Assembly: GCA_037444625.1 (NCBI GenBank)
Contig: JBBIMA010000005.1
Coordinates: 30,871 to 94,870 of the forward strand
Direction: 5' to 3'
DNA: 64,000 bases
From: DTHT01 sp037444625
GTDB taxonomy: Bacteria > Acidobacteriota > Terriglobia > Bryobacterales > Bryobacteraceae
Shown in pieces: positions 54,242 through 62,999 of this stretch (within the stretch, counting starts at the first letter, position 1; every line of letters starts with the position of its first letter). The notes under the pieces are model-generated. The model saw nothing but the letters and a program-made list of their open reading frames with translations, made no database searches and was not told the origin of the DNA. Made by a program: the position numbers and the translations under genes.

Positions 54242-55234
54242 CTAGTACGCCCACCGCCAGAGGCTGGCGCCCACCGTGTAGCCCGCCCCTACGGCCGCAA
54301 ACAGCACCACGTCCCCCTTCTTCAGGCGGCCTTCCTGCAAAGCGTCCTGGGTGGCCAGCGGGATGGTGCCCGAGGTCGTGTTCCCGTAACGGTCAATGTT
54401 TAGGACCACCTGCTCGGGCCTCAATCCCAGCCGCTCGGCGGTGGCCGTGATGATCCGGGCGTTGGCCTGGTGGGGGATCAGTAAACCGATGTCGCGCGGC
54501 TCCAGGCGGTTGCGCTTCATCAGGTCGCGGCAGACCTCGTACATCCGCCGCACGGCGAACTTGAAGACCTGTTGGCCTTCCTGGTGCACGTAATGCAGGC
54601 GCTTCTCCACCGTCTCGTGGGAGGCCGGCAGGCGGCTGCCCCCGGCGGGCATCTTCAGAAAATCGCCGCCCGAACCGTCAATCTCGTTCAGGAAGTCCAT
54701 GAAACCCAGCCGGTCGTCTTCGGCCGGCTCGACCAGCATGGCCCCCGCGCCGTCGCCGAACAGCACGCAGGTGGCCCGGTCGGTGTAGTCCACGATGCGC
54801 GACATGGTGTCGGCCCCGATCACCAGAACCTTGCGGTGCGAGCCCGCCCCGACCAGATGGGCGGCCGTGGTCAGCCCGTAAAGGAAGCTCGAGCAAGCGG
54901 CGATCAAATCGAACCCCCAGGCCCCCTTGGCGCCGATGCGGTCCTGCACCAGGCAGGCGGTCGAGGGGAACATCATATCGGGCGTGACCGTGCAGACCAG
55001 GATGGCGTCCAGCTCCGAGGCCTGGATGCCCCGCTGGGCTAAGGCCGCGCGGGCCGCCTCCACCGCCATGTCCGAGGTGGCCACCTCCGGATCCGCGATC
55101 CGTCGTTCGCGGATCCCGGTGCGTTCCAGGATCCACTCGTTGCTGGTCTCCACCATGGCTTCCAGATCAAAGTTAGTCAGCACGCGCGGGGGCACGTAGC
55201 AGCCCAGGGCGCTGATTTTGGCTCGCTTCAGCAA
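54242..55234 (-). CDS. fabH: 3-oxoacyl-ACP synthase III (FabH)
   Basis: Predicted 330-residue initiation enzyme of fatty-acid synthesis that condenses acetyl-CoA (or a short acyl-CoA) with malonyl-ACP. The triad is complete: Cys114 in LIAACSSFLYGL, His255 in IPHQANARI and Asn285 in DRYGNTTSGT. TTG at 55234 is taken as the start because GGAGG lies 5-6 bases before it and the resulting MLKRAKISALGCYVPP is the family N terminus; an earlier in-frame start at 55270 would add 12 basic residues. It is isolated from other fab genes in the window. Confidence 0.93.
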   Translation of the reverse strand: MLKRAKISALGCYVPPRVLTNFDLEAMVETSNEWILERTGIRERRIADPEVATSDMAVEAARAALAQRGIQASELDAILVCTVTPDMMFPSTACLVQDRIGAKGAWGFDLIAACSSFLYGLTTAAHLVGAGSHRKVLVIGADTMSRIVDYTDRATCVLFGDGAGAMLVEPAEDDRLGFMDFLNEIDGSGGDFLKMPAGGSRLPASHETVEKRLHYVHQEGQQVFKFAVRRMYEVCRDLMKRNRLEPRDIGLLIPHQANARIITATAERLGLRPEQVVLNIDRYGNTTSGTIPLATQDALQEGRLKKGDVVLFAAVGAGYTVGASLWRWAY

Positions 55235-55327
55235 CCGGTTCCTCCGTTCGGCCCGGCCGCGCCCGCGCAAGTCCGCGCCCTCGGCGCAGCCGAACGCCCA
55301 AACCTCCTATGTTAGATTCAAGCTGAG

Positions 55328-56047
55328 ATGCAAGTCGAGAGCGCCTCGCCGGCCGAGACCCCCGAGGCGATTTGCGCCCGGGTGTTCCGCGGCTTGAAGC
55401 CGCGCACCCCGCTGCCGGATATCCGCGTCCGCTTCCGCCCCTACGCCAATCCGGACAGCTTCGCGCGCTTGCAGGACGGCCGGCTCGAGCTGCGCGTCAG
55501 CGACTTGTTGGAGGCGGCGCCCGCGCCGGTCCTCGAGGCCCTCTTTCACATCCTGCTGGGCAAACTGCTTCACCGGCCGGTGCCGCGCCGGTACGCCCTG
55601 CGCTACCGGTCTTATCTGAACCGGCGCGACATGCAACGCAGCATCCATCTGGTCCGCCAGATGCGGGGGCGGAAGTTTCTCTCCGGGCCGCAGGGCGCTC
55701 ACTACAACCTGGAAGAGATCTTCGAGGATCTCAACGGGCGCTTTTTCGACCGCCTGCTGGCGCGCCCCCTGCTGGGCTGGAGCCGCCGGGCCTCGCGCAG
55801 CGCCCTGGGCCACTGGGACCCCTCCCACAACGCCATCGTCATCAGTAAGCTGCTGGACAGCCCGCGCGTTCCCCGGCAGGTGGTGGAATTCATTCTGTTC
55901 CACGAGATGCTGCACCTGCGCTTCCCGGCCCAGTCGCGAGGCGGCCGCCGTCGCGTGCATACCCGGGAATTCCGGGCCGCCGAGCGCTGTTTTCCCGGGC
56001 TGAAGCAAGTGCGGGAGGCGCTCCGTCGGCTGGCGCAGCGCCCGTAA
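55328..56047 (+). CDS. SprT-like zinc metalloprotease domain protein
   Basis: Predicted 239-residue cytoplasmic protein. The zinc site is LFHEMLHLRFP (His192, Glu193, His196) with a further His211 in HTREFRAAERCFPG, fitting SprT-like (WLM-related) proteins. Upstream regions are helical with many basic residues. Relatives are linked to protein-DNA crosslink repair or to metal-dependent peptidase functions, but bacterial members are unstudied. TAGATT at about 55312 lies upstream of the ATG. It is adjacent to, but not overlapping, the homoserine dehydrogenase gene. Confidence 0.7.
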   Translation: MQVESASPAETPEAICARVFRGLKPRTPLPDIRVRFRPYANPDSFARLQDGRLELRVSDLLEAAPAPVLEALFHILLGKLLHRPVPRRYALRYRSYLNRRDMQRSIHLVRQMRGRKFLSGPQGAHYNLEEIFEDLNGRFFDRLLARPLLGWSRRASRSALGHWDPSHNAIVISKLLDSPRVPRQVVEFILFHEMLHLRFPAQSRGGRRRVHTREFRAAERCFPGLKQVREALRRLAQRP

Positions 56048-56087
56048 ACGCCCGGAAACGCAACCCCGACGGCTACAATAGGAAGTT

Positions 56088-57392
56088 ATGCAAGCGGTTC
56101 GAGTAGGCCTGGTGGGCGTGGGCAACGTGGGCGGCGGTACGCTCGCCATCCTGGCCGAGAACGGCCCGCAGATCGCCCAGAAACTGGGTTTCCCCCTCCA
56201 GGTCCGGGCGGTCTGCGACTTGAAGATCGCCCAGAAGGAGATTCCCGCCGCTCTGGGTCCGGTCGAGCGTACCACCGACTGGCGCCGGGTGGTCAGCCAT
56301 CCGGAAGTGGATATCGTCGCCGAGCTGGTGGGCGGCACCGGCGCCGCCCGGGAGATCATCCTGGCCGCCATCGCCCACAAGAAATCCGTGGTGACGGCCA
56401 ACAAGGAACTGATGGCCCTTTCCGGGGCGGAGATCTGGGAGCAGGCCATCGCCGCGGGGATCAATCTGGCCATGGAAGCCAGCGTCGCGGGGGGCATCCC
56501 GATTCACGCCGTGCTGCGCGAGGGCATCTCGGGCGATCGCATCGTGGCGCTCTACGGCATCCTCAACGGCACCAGCAACTACATTCTCACCGAGATCGAG
56601 CGGCGGGGGGCGCCCTTCCAGGAAGTGCTGGCCGAAGCTCAGCGGCTGGGCTACGCCGAGGCCGACCCCAGCGCCGACGTGGACGGCTGGGACGCCCGCT
56701 CCAAGCTGGCGCTGCTGGCGGCCTTGGCCTTCGGGGAAAAGATCACGCCCTCGGACATCTTCACCGAGGGCATCCGGCGCATTTCCCCCGTAGATTTTCA
56801 ATACGCCCATGCGCTGGGGCACACCATCCGGCTGCTCGCCATGGCCCGCCAGACCCCCGAGGGCCTGCTGCTGTCGGTTCGCCCCGCCCTGATCCCGCAG
56901 GCCACCATCCTGGCCGGCGTCCGCTCGGCCTATAACGCCGTCTGGGTCAAAGGGCTGTACGGCGAAGACACGTTCTATTACGGCCGGGGGGCCGGGCCCC
57001 GACCCACCGGCGTGGCCGTGGTCAGCGACCTGATGCGCGTGGCCCGTGAGATTCGCTACGGCAGCCCGGAGCGCGTCTCGCCCTTCGCCCACGAGCGCCT
57101 GGGCCAATACCGGCCGATTCCCATCACCCAGCAAAAGAGGGCCTACTACCTGCGCTTCCGGGTCGAGGACCGCCCGGGCATCATCGCCGCCCTGGCCGGC
57201 ATCCTGGCCGCCAAGAACATCAGCCTGGAGGCGGTCTTGCAGCTCCCTTGCGAGAGCAAGCACGACCTGCCCTTCGTCATCACCCTGGAGCCTTCCACCG
57301 AGCAGGCGGTCCGCGAGGCGGTCCAGGAAATGTCGCGGCTGGATTTCCTGCGCGAGCCGCCCCTGGCCATGCCGATGGAACCGGGCTTGTAA
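56088..57392 (+). CDS. hom: homoserine dehydrogenase
   Basis: Predicted 434-residue enzyme that reduces aspartate semialdehyde to homoserine, for threonine and methionine synthesis. The NAD-binding motif is GVGNVGGGTLAI, the active region VTANKELMALSG and NGTSNYILTEIE, and the catalytic Lys lies in DVDGWDARSKLALLAALAF. A C-terminal ACT domain (about 350-425, RVEDRPGIIAALAGILAA) provides allosteric regulation, likely by threonine. TACAAT ends 8 bases before the ATG. Other aspartate-pathway genes are not adjacent. Confidence 0.95.
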   Translation: MQAVRVGLVGVGNVGGGTLAILAENGPQIAQKLGFPLQVRAVCDLKIAQKEIPAALGPVERTTDWRRVVSHPEVDIVAELVGGTGAAREIILAAIAHKKSVVTANKELMALSGAEIWEQAIAAGINLAMEASVAGGIPIHAVLREGISGDRIVALYGILNGTSNYILTEIERRGAPFQEVLAEAQRLGYAEADPSADVDGWDARSKLALLAALAFGEKITPSDIFTEGIRRISPVDFQYAHALGHTIRLLAMARQTPEGLLLSVRPALIPQATILAGVRSAYNAVWVKGLYGEDTFYYGRGAGPRPTGVAVVSDLMRVAREIRYGSPERVSPFAHERLGQYRPIPITQQKRAYYLRFRVEDRPGIIAALAGILAAKNISLEAVLQLPCESKHDLPFVITLEPSTEQAVREAVQEMSRLDFLREPPLAMPMEPGL

Positions 57393-57415
57393 GCGGCGGG
57401 GAAGCTCCGGCTAGC

Positions 57416-57820
57416 TCAGTACAACTCCGCTCCCGCCGACAGGAACGAGCCCAGGTAGGCCCCCACCAGGACCGGCAAAGCGTGCACCAGGTAAGAGGGC
57501 GCCTGGGCACTCAGGTGCCGGATCACGTGCTCCGCGTCCAAAGCCGTCAACTGCGGGTTGCGGATCAGCCAGGCCAAGTCGGCGGGCGGCAGCAGCAGGA
57601 TGCTGGCCACCGCCCAGCGCCACGGCCGGTCCGGCTTGAAGAAGCCCAGGGTGACCCCGCCCACAAACAGGCCCCCCAGGACGAAATAGTTCTGGAGTTG
57701 GCGATCCATCAGGGGACGCAGCAGGTCCGGACTCCACAGCGTCCACAGCCCCAGCGTGGCGCTCAGCACCCACCAGACATAGTCCCGCCTGAAACGGTAG
57801 CCGTCGGGACTTCTGGCCAC
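57416..57820 (-). CDS. small membrane protein, unknown
   Basis: Predicted 134-residue protein with about three hydrophobic helices: YVWWVLSATLGLWTLW, NYFVLGGLFVGGVTLGFF and WAVASILLLPPADLAWLI, plus a C-terminal one. No family recognised. Tryptophan and tyrosine residues flank the helices as in true membrane proteins, which supports a real gene. It is convergent with hom (gap 23 bases). A TATACT-like hexamer on the minus strand (57879-57874) may be its -10. Confidence 0.55.
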   Translation of the reverse strand: MARSPDGYRFRRDYVWWVLSATLGLWTLWSPDLLRPLMDRQLQNYFVLGGLFVGGVTLGFFKPDRPWRWAVASILLLPPADLAWLIRNPQLTALDAEHVIRHLSAQAPSYLVHALPVLVGAYLGSFLSAGAELY

Positions 57821-57950
57821 GGTTCCCTCCGCCGGCCTGACGCTTCGGCCGCCTAATGGCGGACCTACCCCGAGTATACGACCTAAGTGTCCTCTGGGCT
57901 AGCCGCTTGTAGTACTAGACCGCGCCGGACGGCGGTCGAGACCTTTCCGG

Positions 57951-58020
57951 CGCCCTGCGCGGCCTGCGCCGGGCGCCCGCCCTAGGGGCGGTGGGCCAGG
58001 CCCACCCGGGCCCACCCAGG
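57951..58020. other. GC-rich self-complementary segment in a 307-base gene-free region
   Basis: The 307 bases between 57821 and 58127 hold no gene that I can support. This part is dense in pairing segments, such as CCCGCCC opposite GGGGCGG around 57976-57990, and has a 10-base-period direct repeat GGCCCACCC at 57999-58007 and 58009-58017. It may fold as a terminator or leader structure. Confidence 0.35.
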
Positions 58021-58047
58021 CCGCGCAGCCCCTTGAACCCATTGGCC

Positions 58048-58076
58048 TTGAGATAGCGGGGCGGTTCTGCTATCCT
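58048..58076 (+). promoter_or_regulatory. promoter of the yebC operon
   Basis: TTGAGA at 58048-58053, exactly 17 bases, then TATCCT at 58071-58076. Transcription would begin near 58083, leaving a leader of about 45 bases before the ATG at 58128, with GGAGAGG ahead of it. Confidence 0.55.
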
Positions 58077-58127
58077 CGGTGGGTGGGTTGCTGATTCGAC
58101 CCGCCTGCTTCGGCTGGAGAGGTTCTC

Positions 58128-58877
58128 ATGTCAGGGCATTCCAAGTGGGCGACCATCAAGCATAAGAAGGCCGCCCAGGACGCCAAGCGCGGCAGGCTGT
58201 TCACGCGCATCATCAAGGAAATCACCATCGCGGCCCGCAGCGGCGGCGACCCGGATTCCAACCCCCGTTTGCGGACGGCCGTGCTGGCGGCCAAAGCGGT
58301 CAGCATGCCCGCCGACAACATCCGCCGCGCTATTCTCCGCGGCACCGGCGAACTGGAGGGCGGCCAGTTCGAAGAGGTCATCTTCGAGGGCTACGGCCCG
58401 GGCGGGGCGGCCCTGCTGGTCCAGGCGGCCACCGACAACCGCAACCGTACGGTCAGCGAGATCCGCCACATCTTCTCCAAACACGGCGGCAAGCTGGGCG
58501 AGCAAGGCAGCGTCTCGCGCCTGTTCGAGCGCAAGAGCCAGGTTCTGATCGCGCAGGAGAAAGTGGGCGAGGACCAATTGATGGCCGTGGTGCTGGACGC
58601 CGGGGCCGAGGACCTGCGCAACGACGGCGTGCACTGGGAGGTGATCGCGCCGCCCGAGGCCCACGAGGCCATCCTGAACGCCCTTCAAAGCGCGGGCATC
58701 GAGACCGTCTCCGCCCAGGTGGCCATGATCCCCATTACCACCGTGCGCCTGGAGGGCAAGGAAGCCCAGCAAATGCTGAAGTTGAGCGAGGCCTTAGAAG
58801 AGCACGACGACGTGCAGAACGTGTACGCCAACTACGACATTGACGAGAAGGTGATGGAGGCGCTGGCGCAAGCCTAG
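58128..58877 (+). CDS. yebC: YebC/PmpR family protein (TACO1)
   Basis: Predicted 249-residue protein, the standard length. The N terminus MSGHSKWATIKHKKAAQDAKRG (split) and RLRTAVLAAKAVSMPADNI are diagnostic. Homologs regulate transcription or help ribosomes translate polyproline. The middle has EGYGPGGAALLVQAATDNRNRT and a final EEHDDVQNVYANYDID. It is followed 16 bases later by ruvC, a conserved bacterial neighbour order (yebC-ruvC). Confidence 0.95.
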   Translation: MSGHSKWATIKHKKAAQDAKRGRLFTRIIKEITIAARSGGDPDSNPRLRTAVLAAKAVSMPADNIRRAILRGTGELEGGQFEEVIFEGYGPGGAALLVQAATDNRNRTVSEIRHIFSKHGGKLGEQGSVSRLFERKSQVLIAQEKVGEDQLMAVVLDAGAEDLRNDGVHWEVIAPPEAHEAILNALQSAGIETVSAQVAMIPITTVRLEGKEAQQMLKLSEALEEHDDVQNVYANYDIDEKVMEALAQA

Positions 58878-58893
58878 CCGGGCGGCGCCCTTC

Positions 58894-59388
58894 ATGCGCA
58901 TTCTGGGCATTGACTGCGGGGCCGAGCGCACCGGCTACGGGGTGATTGACAGCGACGGGCGGCGCCACCGCATGGTGGCCGCCGGGGTGATCCGCACCGA
59001 TCCGCGGCTGCCTCTGAGCCGGCGGCTGCGAGACATCGCCGCCGGCTTGCGCAGCGTCATCGCGGCCCACGCGCCCCAGGCCGCGGCCATCGAGGAGGTG
59101 TTTTGCGCCAAGAACTCGAAAACCGCTTTGCGGCTGGCGCAGGTGCGCGGAGTGGCGCTGCTGAGCGCGGCGGAAGCCGGCCTGCCGGTGGGCGAGTATT
59201 CGGCCCTCCAGATCAAGACCAGCGTAGTGGGGTACGGCCGGGCCCAGAAAGACCAGGTCAAGATGATGGTCCGCTCGCTTCTGGCCTTGCCCGAAGCGCC
59301 CGAATCCGAAGACGCCGCCGACGCTCTGGCGGTGGCCATCTGCCACGCCACCCGGCGCAGCGGACCGGCTGGGGAGCCCCCCGCATGA
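58894..59388 (+). CDS. ruvC: crossover junction endodeoxyribonuclease RuvC
   Basis: Predicted 164-residue Holliday-junction resolvase. Catalytic residues are in place: Asp7 in GIDCGAERTGYG, Glu67 in AAIEEVF, and Asp140/Asp143 in EDAADALAVAICH. It acts with RuvAB, which is not in the window. The stop overlaps the next gene start by four bases. Confidence 0.95.
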   Translation: MRILGIDCGAERTGYGVIDSDGRRHRMVAAGVIRTDPRLPLSRRLRDIAAGLRSVIAAHAPQAAAIEEVFCAKNSKTALRLAQVRGVALLSAAEAGLPVGEYSALQIKTSVVGYGRAQKDQVKMMVRSLLALPEAPESEDAADALAVAICHATRRSGPAGEPPA

Positions 59389-60008
59389 GCCTGCTGTGGC
59401 TGCTAGCCGCCCTTCTGGCGCCCGGGGCCGACGATCCGGCCCGCATCTTCTACTCGAAGGACTTCCCGGGCAGCGCGCCCCCCTTCGTGGCCATCACCCT
59501 GGAGCAGAGCGGGCGAGGCGAGTACCGCGAGGCCCCGGACGACGACCACCCCTTGGCGTTCCAGTTGAGCGAAGCCGAAACTCGGGAGATCTTCGCCCTG
59601 GCTGAAAAGCTGGAGTACTTTCAGCGCCCCCTGGAAGCTAAGGTCAAGGTGGCTTTCACCGGAACCAAGACCTTCCGCTACGAGCGCGGCTCGCTCCGCC
59701 GCCAGGTGCAGTTCAACTATTCCACCGACCCCGATGCCCGCCTGCTCTGGGATTGGTTCGAGCGCATCGCCGAGTCCGAGCAGCTTCTCATCAAACTGGA
59801 GCGGGCCGCCAAACATGACCGCCTGGGCGTCAACCAGGCGGTGCTCGAACTCGAGGCGGCTTACGACCGCAAGCGCCTGGTGGCGCCTCAGCAATTCGTC
59901 AAGCTGCTGGAGCGCATCGCCGGCAACGAAGCCTACCTGCACATGGCGCGCGAGCGAGCCGCCCGCCTGGCCGAGGTCTTCCGCGCCGGCGACTCTGCCA
60001 AACCCTGA
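59385..60008 (+). CDS. exported hypothetical protein
   Basis: Predicted 207-residue protein. The start MSLLWLLAALLAPGADDPARI gives a short signal peptide with a possible cleavage after Gly-Ala. The mature part has alternating strands (FVAITLEQSGRGEYRE) and ends in helices rich in Arg and Glu (QFVKLLERIAGNEAYLHMA). I do not recognise a family. The ATG overlaps the ruvC stop (ATGA) and deoB starts one base after its stop, so it is in the operon yebC-ruvC-this-deoB-tpiA. Confidence 0.6.
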   Translation: MSLLWLLAALLAPGADDPARIFYSKDFPGSAPPFVAITLEQSGRGEYREAPDDDHPLAFQLSEAETREIFALAEKLEYFQRPLEAKVKVAFTGTKTFRYERGSLRRQVQFNYSTDPDARLLWDWFERIAESEQLLIKLERAAKHDRLGVNQAVLELEAAYDRKRLVAPQQFVKLLERIAGNEAYLHMARERAARLAEVFRAGDSAKP

Positions 60009-60009
60009 A

Positions 60010-61257
60010 ATGGCCGCTCCCCCTTTCGCCCGCCTGTTCCTGGTGGTGTTGGACAGCCTGGGCATCGGGGAGCTTCCCGACGCCGCCCGCTACGGGGACG
60101 CGGGCAGCGACACCCTGGGCAATCTGGCCCGCCGCCGGCCCTTAGAGATACCGAACCTCCTGCGGCTGGGGCTGGCCAACATCCGGCCCTTGGAGGGCTT
60201 GACGCCCGCCGCCCAACCGCTGGGCTGCTTCGGACGCTGCGCAATCGCCTCGCCCGGCAAGGACACCACCACCGGACACTGGGAGCTGGCGGGCGTGCTC
60301 CTGCTCGAGCCCTTCCCGGTCTACCCCGAGGGCTTCCCGCCCGAGATCATCCGGGAGTTCGAGGGCCGCATCGGAAGGGCGATCCTGGGCAACGTAGCCG
60401 CCTCCGGCACCGAGATCATCGAGCGGCTGGGCCCGGAACACCTCCGTACCGGCCGCCCGATCGTCTACACCTCGGCCGATAGCGTCTTCCAGGTGGCCGC
60501 CCACGAAGAGGTCATTCCCCTGGCGGAGCTGTATCGCATGTGCGAAATCGCGCGCGAAATTCTGCGCGGCCCCCACCAGGTCGGCCGCGTCATCGCCCGC
60601 CCCTTCATGGGGCGGCCTGGGGCCTTCGTCCGCGATCAGGAAAATCGGCATGACTATGCCGTCCCGCCCCCGCCGGGGATGTTGCTGGACCGGCTGGCCG
60701 AGGGCGGCGTGCCGGTCTGCGCCGTCGGCAAGATCTACGACATTTACCTCGGCCGCGGCATCGGCGAGCGGCGCAAGACGCGGGACAACCGGCAGGGAAT
60801 GGCCGAGATCCTGCGAGCGGCCGAGCAGTTCCCCCGCGGCCTGATCTTCGCCAACCTGGTGGATTTCGATTCCCTCTACGGGCATCGCAACGACGTCGAG
60901 GGCTTCGCGCGGGCTCTGGAAGAGGTGGACCGCTGGCTGCCCTCCCTGCTCGAGCGACTGCGGCCCGACGACCTGCTCGTGCTCACCGCCGACCACGGCA
61001 ACGACCCGACCACACCTTCCACCGATCACAGCCGGGAGTACGTGCCCCTGCTGGTCTACGGAGGGCGCGCTCGCCGCGCGGTCAACCTGGGCACGCGCGC
61101 CACCCTGGCCGACATCGGCGAGACCGTGGCCGAGAACTTTCTGGGACGCTCCGGCGTCCCGTCCTCGGATTCCGCGCGCCGCCAGGCCCCCGCCCCGGCG
61201 GAGGCCGCGGCCGCTATTGTTAGGAAAGGAACCAGTTTTCTGGAAGCGATCCTATGA
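60010..61257 (+). CDS. deoB: phosphopentomutase
   Basis: Predicted 415-residue enzyme that interconverts ribose 1-phosphate and ribose 5-phosphate. The alkaline-phosphatase-superfamily metal sites are seen in VVLDSLGIGELPDA, GKDTTTGHWELAG (catalytic Thr region), and LTADHGNDPTTPSTDHSREY with the metal His residues. The ATG at 60010 lies directly after the stop of the preceding gene. It links to ribokinase at the left side of the window. tpiA overlaps its end by four bases. Confidence 0.93.
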   Translation: MAAPPFARLFLVVLDSLGIGELPDAARYGDAGSDTLGNLARRRPLEIPNLLRLGLANIRPLEGLTPAAQPLGCFGRCAIASPGKDTTTGHWELAGVLLLEPFPVYPEGFPPEIIREFEGRIGRAILGNVAASGTEIIERLGPEHLRTGRPIVYTSADSVFQVAAHEEVIPLAELYRMCEIAREILRGPHQVGRVIARPFMGRPGAFVRDQENRHDYAVPPPPGMLLDRLAEGGVPVCAVGKIYDIYLGRGIGERRKTRDNRQGMAEILRAAEQFPRGLIFANLVDFDSLYGHRNDVEGFARALEEVDRWLPSLLERLRPDDLLVLTADHGNDPTTPSTDHSREYVPLLVYGGRARRAVNLGTRATLADIGETVAENFLGRSGVPSSDSARRQAPAPAEAAAAIVRKGTSFLEAIL

Positions 61258-62003
61258 GAACTCCTGTGATGGCGGGCAATTGGAAAATGTACAAGACGCC
61301 CGCCGAAACTCGCGCCTTTTTCGCGACCTTCCGCCCCTTGGTGGAGAACGCCGCCGGGCGAGAGATCGTCATTTGCCCTCCCTTCACCGATCTGGAGGCG
61401 GCCGTCGAGGCGGCCCGCGGCAGCCGGATCGAGATCGGCGGGCAGGATCTGTTCTGGCTGAAGGAGGGCGCCTACACGGGCGAGATCTCCGGTCCCATGC
61501 TGGCCGCGGTGGGCTGCCGCTGGGTCATCATCGGCCACAGCGAGCGCCGGCAGTACTTCGGCGAGAGCGACCAGACGGTGCTCAAGAAAACCGCGGCCGC
61601 GCTGGAGGCCGGGCTGACGCCCATCGTCTGCGTGGGCGAACACCTCGACGAGCGCGAGGCGGGCCGGACCGAGGAGGTGTTGCTCGAACAGTTCCGCCAG
61701 GGCATCAGCGGCTTGACGCCCGAGCAGTTCGCGCGTATCGTCATCGCCTACGAGCCGGTCTGGGCCATCGGCACCGGTCGCACCGCCACCCCGCAGACGG
61801 CTGCGCAAGCCCACCGCTTCCTGCGCGCCCAGGCCCGCGCCCACTACGGAGAGCAGGCCGCGGCCCGCTTGCGTATCCTCTACGGCGGCAGCGTCAAGCC
61901 GGACAACATCAAGGGCCTGATGGCCGAGGAGGAGATTGACGGCGTGCTGGTGGGCGGCGCCAGCCTGGATCCGGCCTCCTTCGCCGCCATCGTGAACTTC
62001 TAA
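61254..62003 (+). CDS. tpiA: triosephosphate isomerase
   Basis: Predicted 249-residue glycolytic enzyme converting dihydroxyacetone phosphate to glyceraldehyde 3-phosphate. The active site is complete: Lys11 in AGNWKMYK, His95 in IIGHSERRQYFG, Glu167 in AYEPVWAIGTG and the phosphate loop LYGGSVKPDNI. Translationally coupled to deoB by ATGA. Confidence 0.97.
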   Translation: MRTPVMAGNWKMYKTPAETRAFFATFRPLVENAAGREIVICPPFTDLEAAVEAARGSRIEIGGQDLFWLKEGAYTGEISGPMLAAVGCRWVIIGHSERRQYFGESDQTVLKKTAAALEAGLTPIVCVGEHLDEREAGRTEEVLLEQFRQGISGLTPEQFARIVIAYEPVWAIGTGRTATPQTAAQAHRFLRAQARAHYGEQAAARLRILYGGSVKPDNIKGLMAEEEIDGVLVGGASLDPASFAAIVNF

Positions 62004-62029
62004 GCGGCTCCGAGAGCCGCGGAGCGGGC

Positions 62030-62728
62030 GTGATCTACAGCCCCGAGTACGCCGCCCAGTACGCGCGCTTGTATCTGGCGCCCTGGCGCCGCAAGCACCT
62101 GCGCAACAGGGAGAACCTGGCGCGCATTCTGAAGGCGCTGGCGCCCCTCCGCCGGCCGGTGCGCTGGCTGGACGTGGCCTGCGGTCCCGCCTGGCATTTC
62201 ACGCAATTCCCCTCCGGCTGCCTCAAGGTGGGGCTGGATCTGAGCATGGCCCAGCTCGTCCGGGCGCGAGAGGCCAGCCCCGACGCGGCCTTCGTCTGCG
62301 CCGATATGGCGGCGGGGGCGTTTGCCCCGGCCAGCTTCGACCTGGTCACGAACTTCTGGGCGGGCTACTGCTACTTGGACGGCTTCCGCCCGATCGCGGC
62401 CTTCCTGGACAACCTGATCGGCTGGGTGCGGCCGGGCGGGTCTTGCTACCTGGAGGCGCTGCTACCCGAGGACCTGGCCGCTTTCAACGCCTCCCGCTTC
62501 GCCGCGGCCACGGGCTTCCGGGTCTTTGCCCGCACCCCGGACTTCACCTTCTGGGGCTATCGCGACTCGGGCGGCGAACACCGCATGTGCAGTCCGCCGC
62601 TGGGCTTCTTCACCGCCCCGCTGGCCGCCGCCTTCGAGCGCCTGGAGGCCGAACACGACGGGGCTTTCATGGTGCACTTGATCGCCGCCGGAAGGCGGCC
62701 GCCGGAAAGGCTTGCGCGGCCCGCTTGA
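62030..62728 (+). CDS. class I SAM-dependent methyltransferase
   Basis: Predicted 232-residue protein with SAM-binding motif I WLDVACGPAWHF near residue 46 and a later FVCADMAAGAF motif II-like site. No acceptor substrate is evident. The start is GTG, 26 bases after tpiA. Its C terminus (PPERLARPA) runs 62 bases into the opposite-strand DCC gene, so one C terminus may be overextended. Confidence 0.75.
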   Translation: MIYSPEYAAQYARLYLAPWRRKHLRNRENLARILKALAPLRRPVRWLDVACGPAWHFTQFPSGCLKVGLDLSMAQLVRAREASPDAAFVCADMAAGAFAPASFDLVTNFWAGYCYLDGFRPIAAFLDNLIGWVRPGGSCYLEALLPEDLAAFNASRFAAATGFRVFARTPDFTFWGYRDSGGEHRMCSPPLGFFTAPLAAAFERLEAEHDGAFMVHLIAAGRRPPERLARPA

Positions 62729-62999
62729 AAGCGCGCCACAGGCCCCCCAGTCGCCGGATCAGGCCGACACAGGCCAGTCGCAGTCCGGCCGGAATCACAC
62801 GCGCGCCCGTCCGGCAGCGCGCGCCCTCGATCAGAGCCAGCTTGCCTCGCGTCGCCGGGTACGACTCGTAGAGCCGCTGCGCCTCCTCGCTGTCCAGCGG
62901 CACGCGGCGCAGCGCCCCGAACGACAGGGCCACGCTCAGGCGAGACAACAGCCGGCAGCGCCGGCAGGACGCGCGGTAAAGCAACACCGCCTCAGCCAA
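62667..62999 (-). CDS. DCC-family thiol-disulfide oxidoreductase-like protein (DUF393)
   Basis: Predicted 110-residue protein. The N terminus LLYRASCRRCRLLSRL carries a CxxC (here CRRC) in the position expected for the DCC/DUF393 family, whose usual start is a strand plus DGxCxxC. The rest is basic and helical with a long Arg-rich tail. The start is TTG at 62999 or GTG at 62987; neither has a strong ribosome site. The start overlaps the stop of the upstream unknown gene by 8 bases, so they belong together. Confidence 0.55.
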   Translation of the reverse strand: MAEAVLLYRASCRRCRLLSRLSVALSFGALRRVPLDSEEAQRLYESYPATRGKLALIEGARCRTGARVIPAGLRLACVGLIRRLGGLWRAFKRAAQAFPAAAFRRRSSAP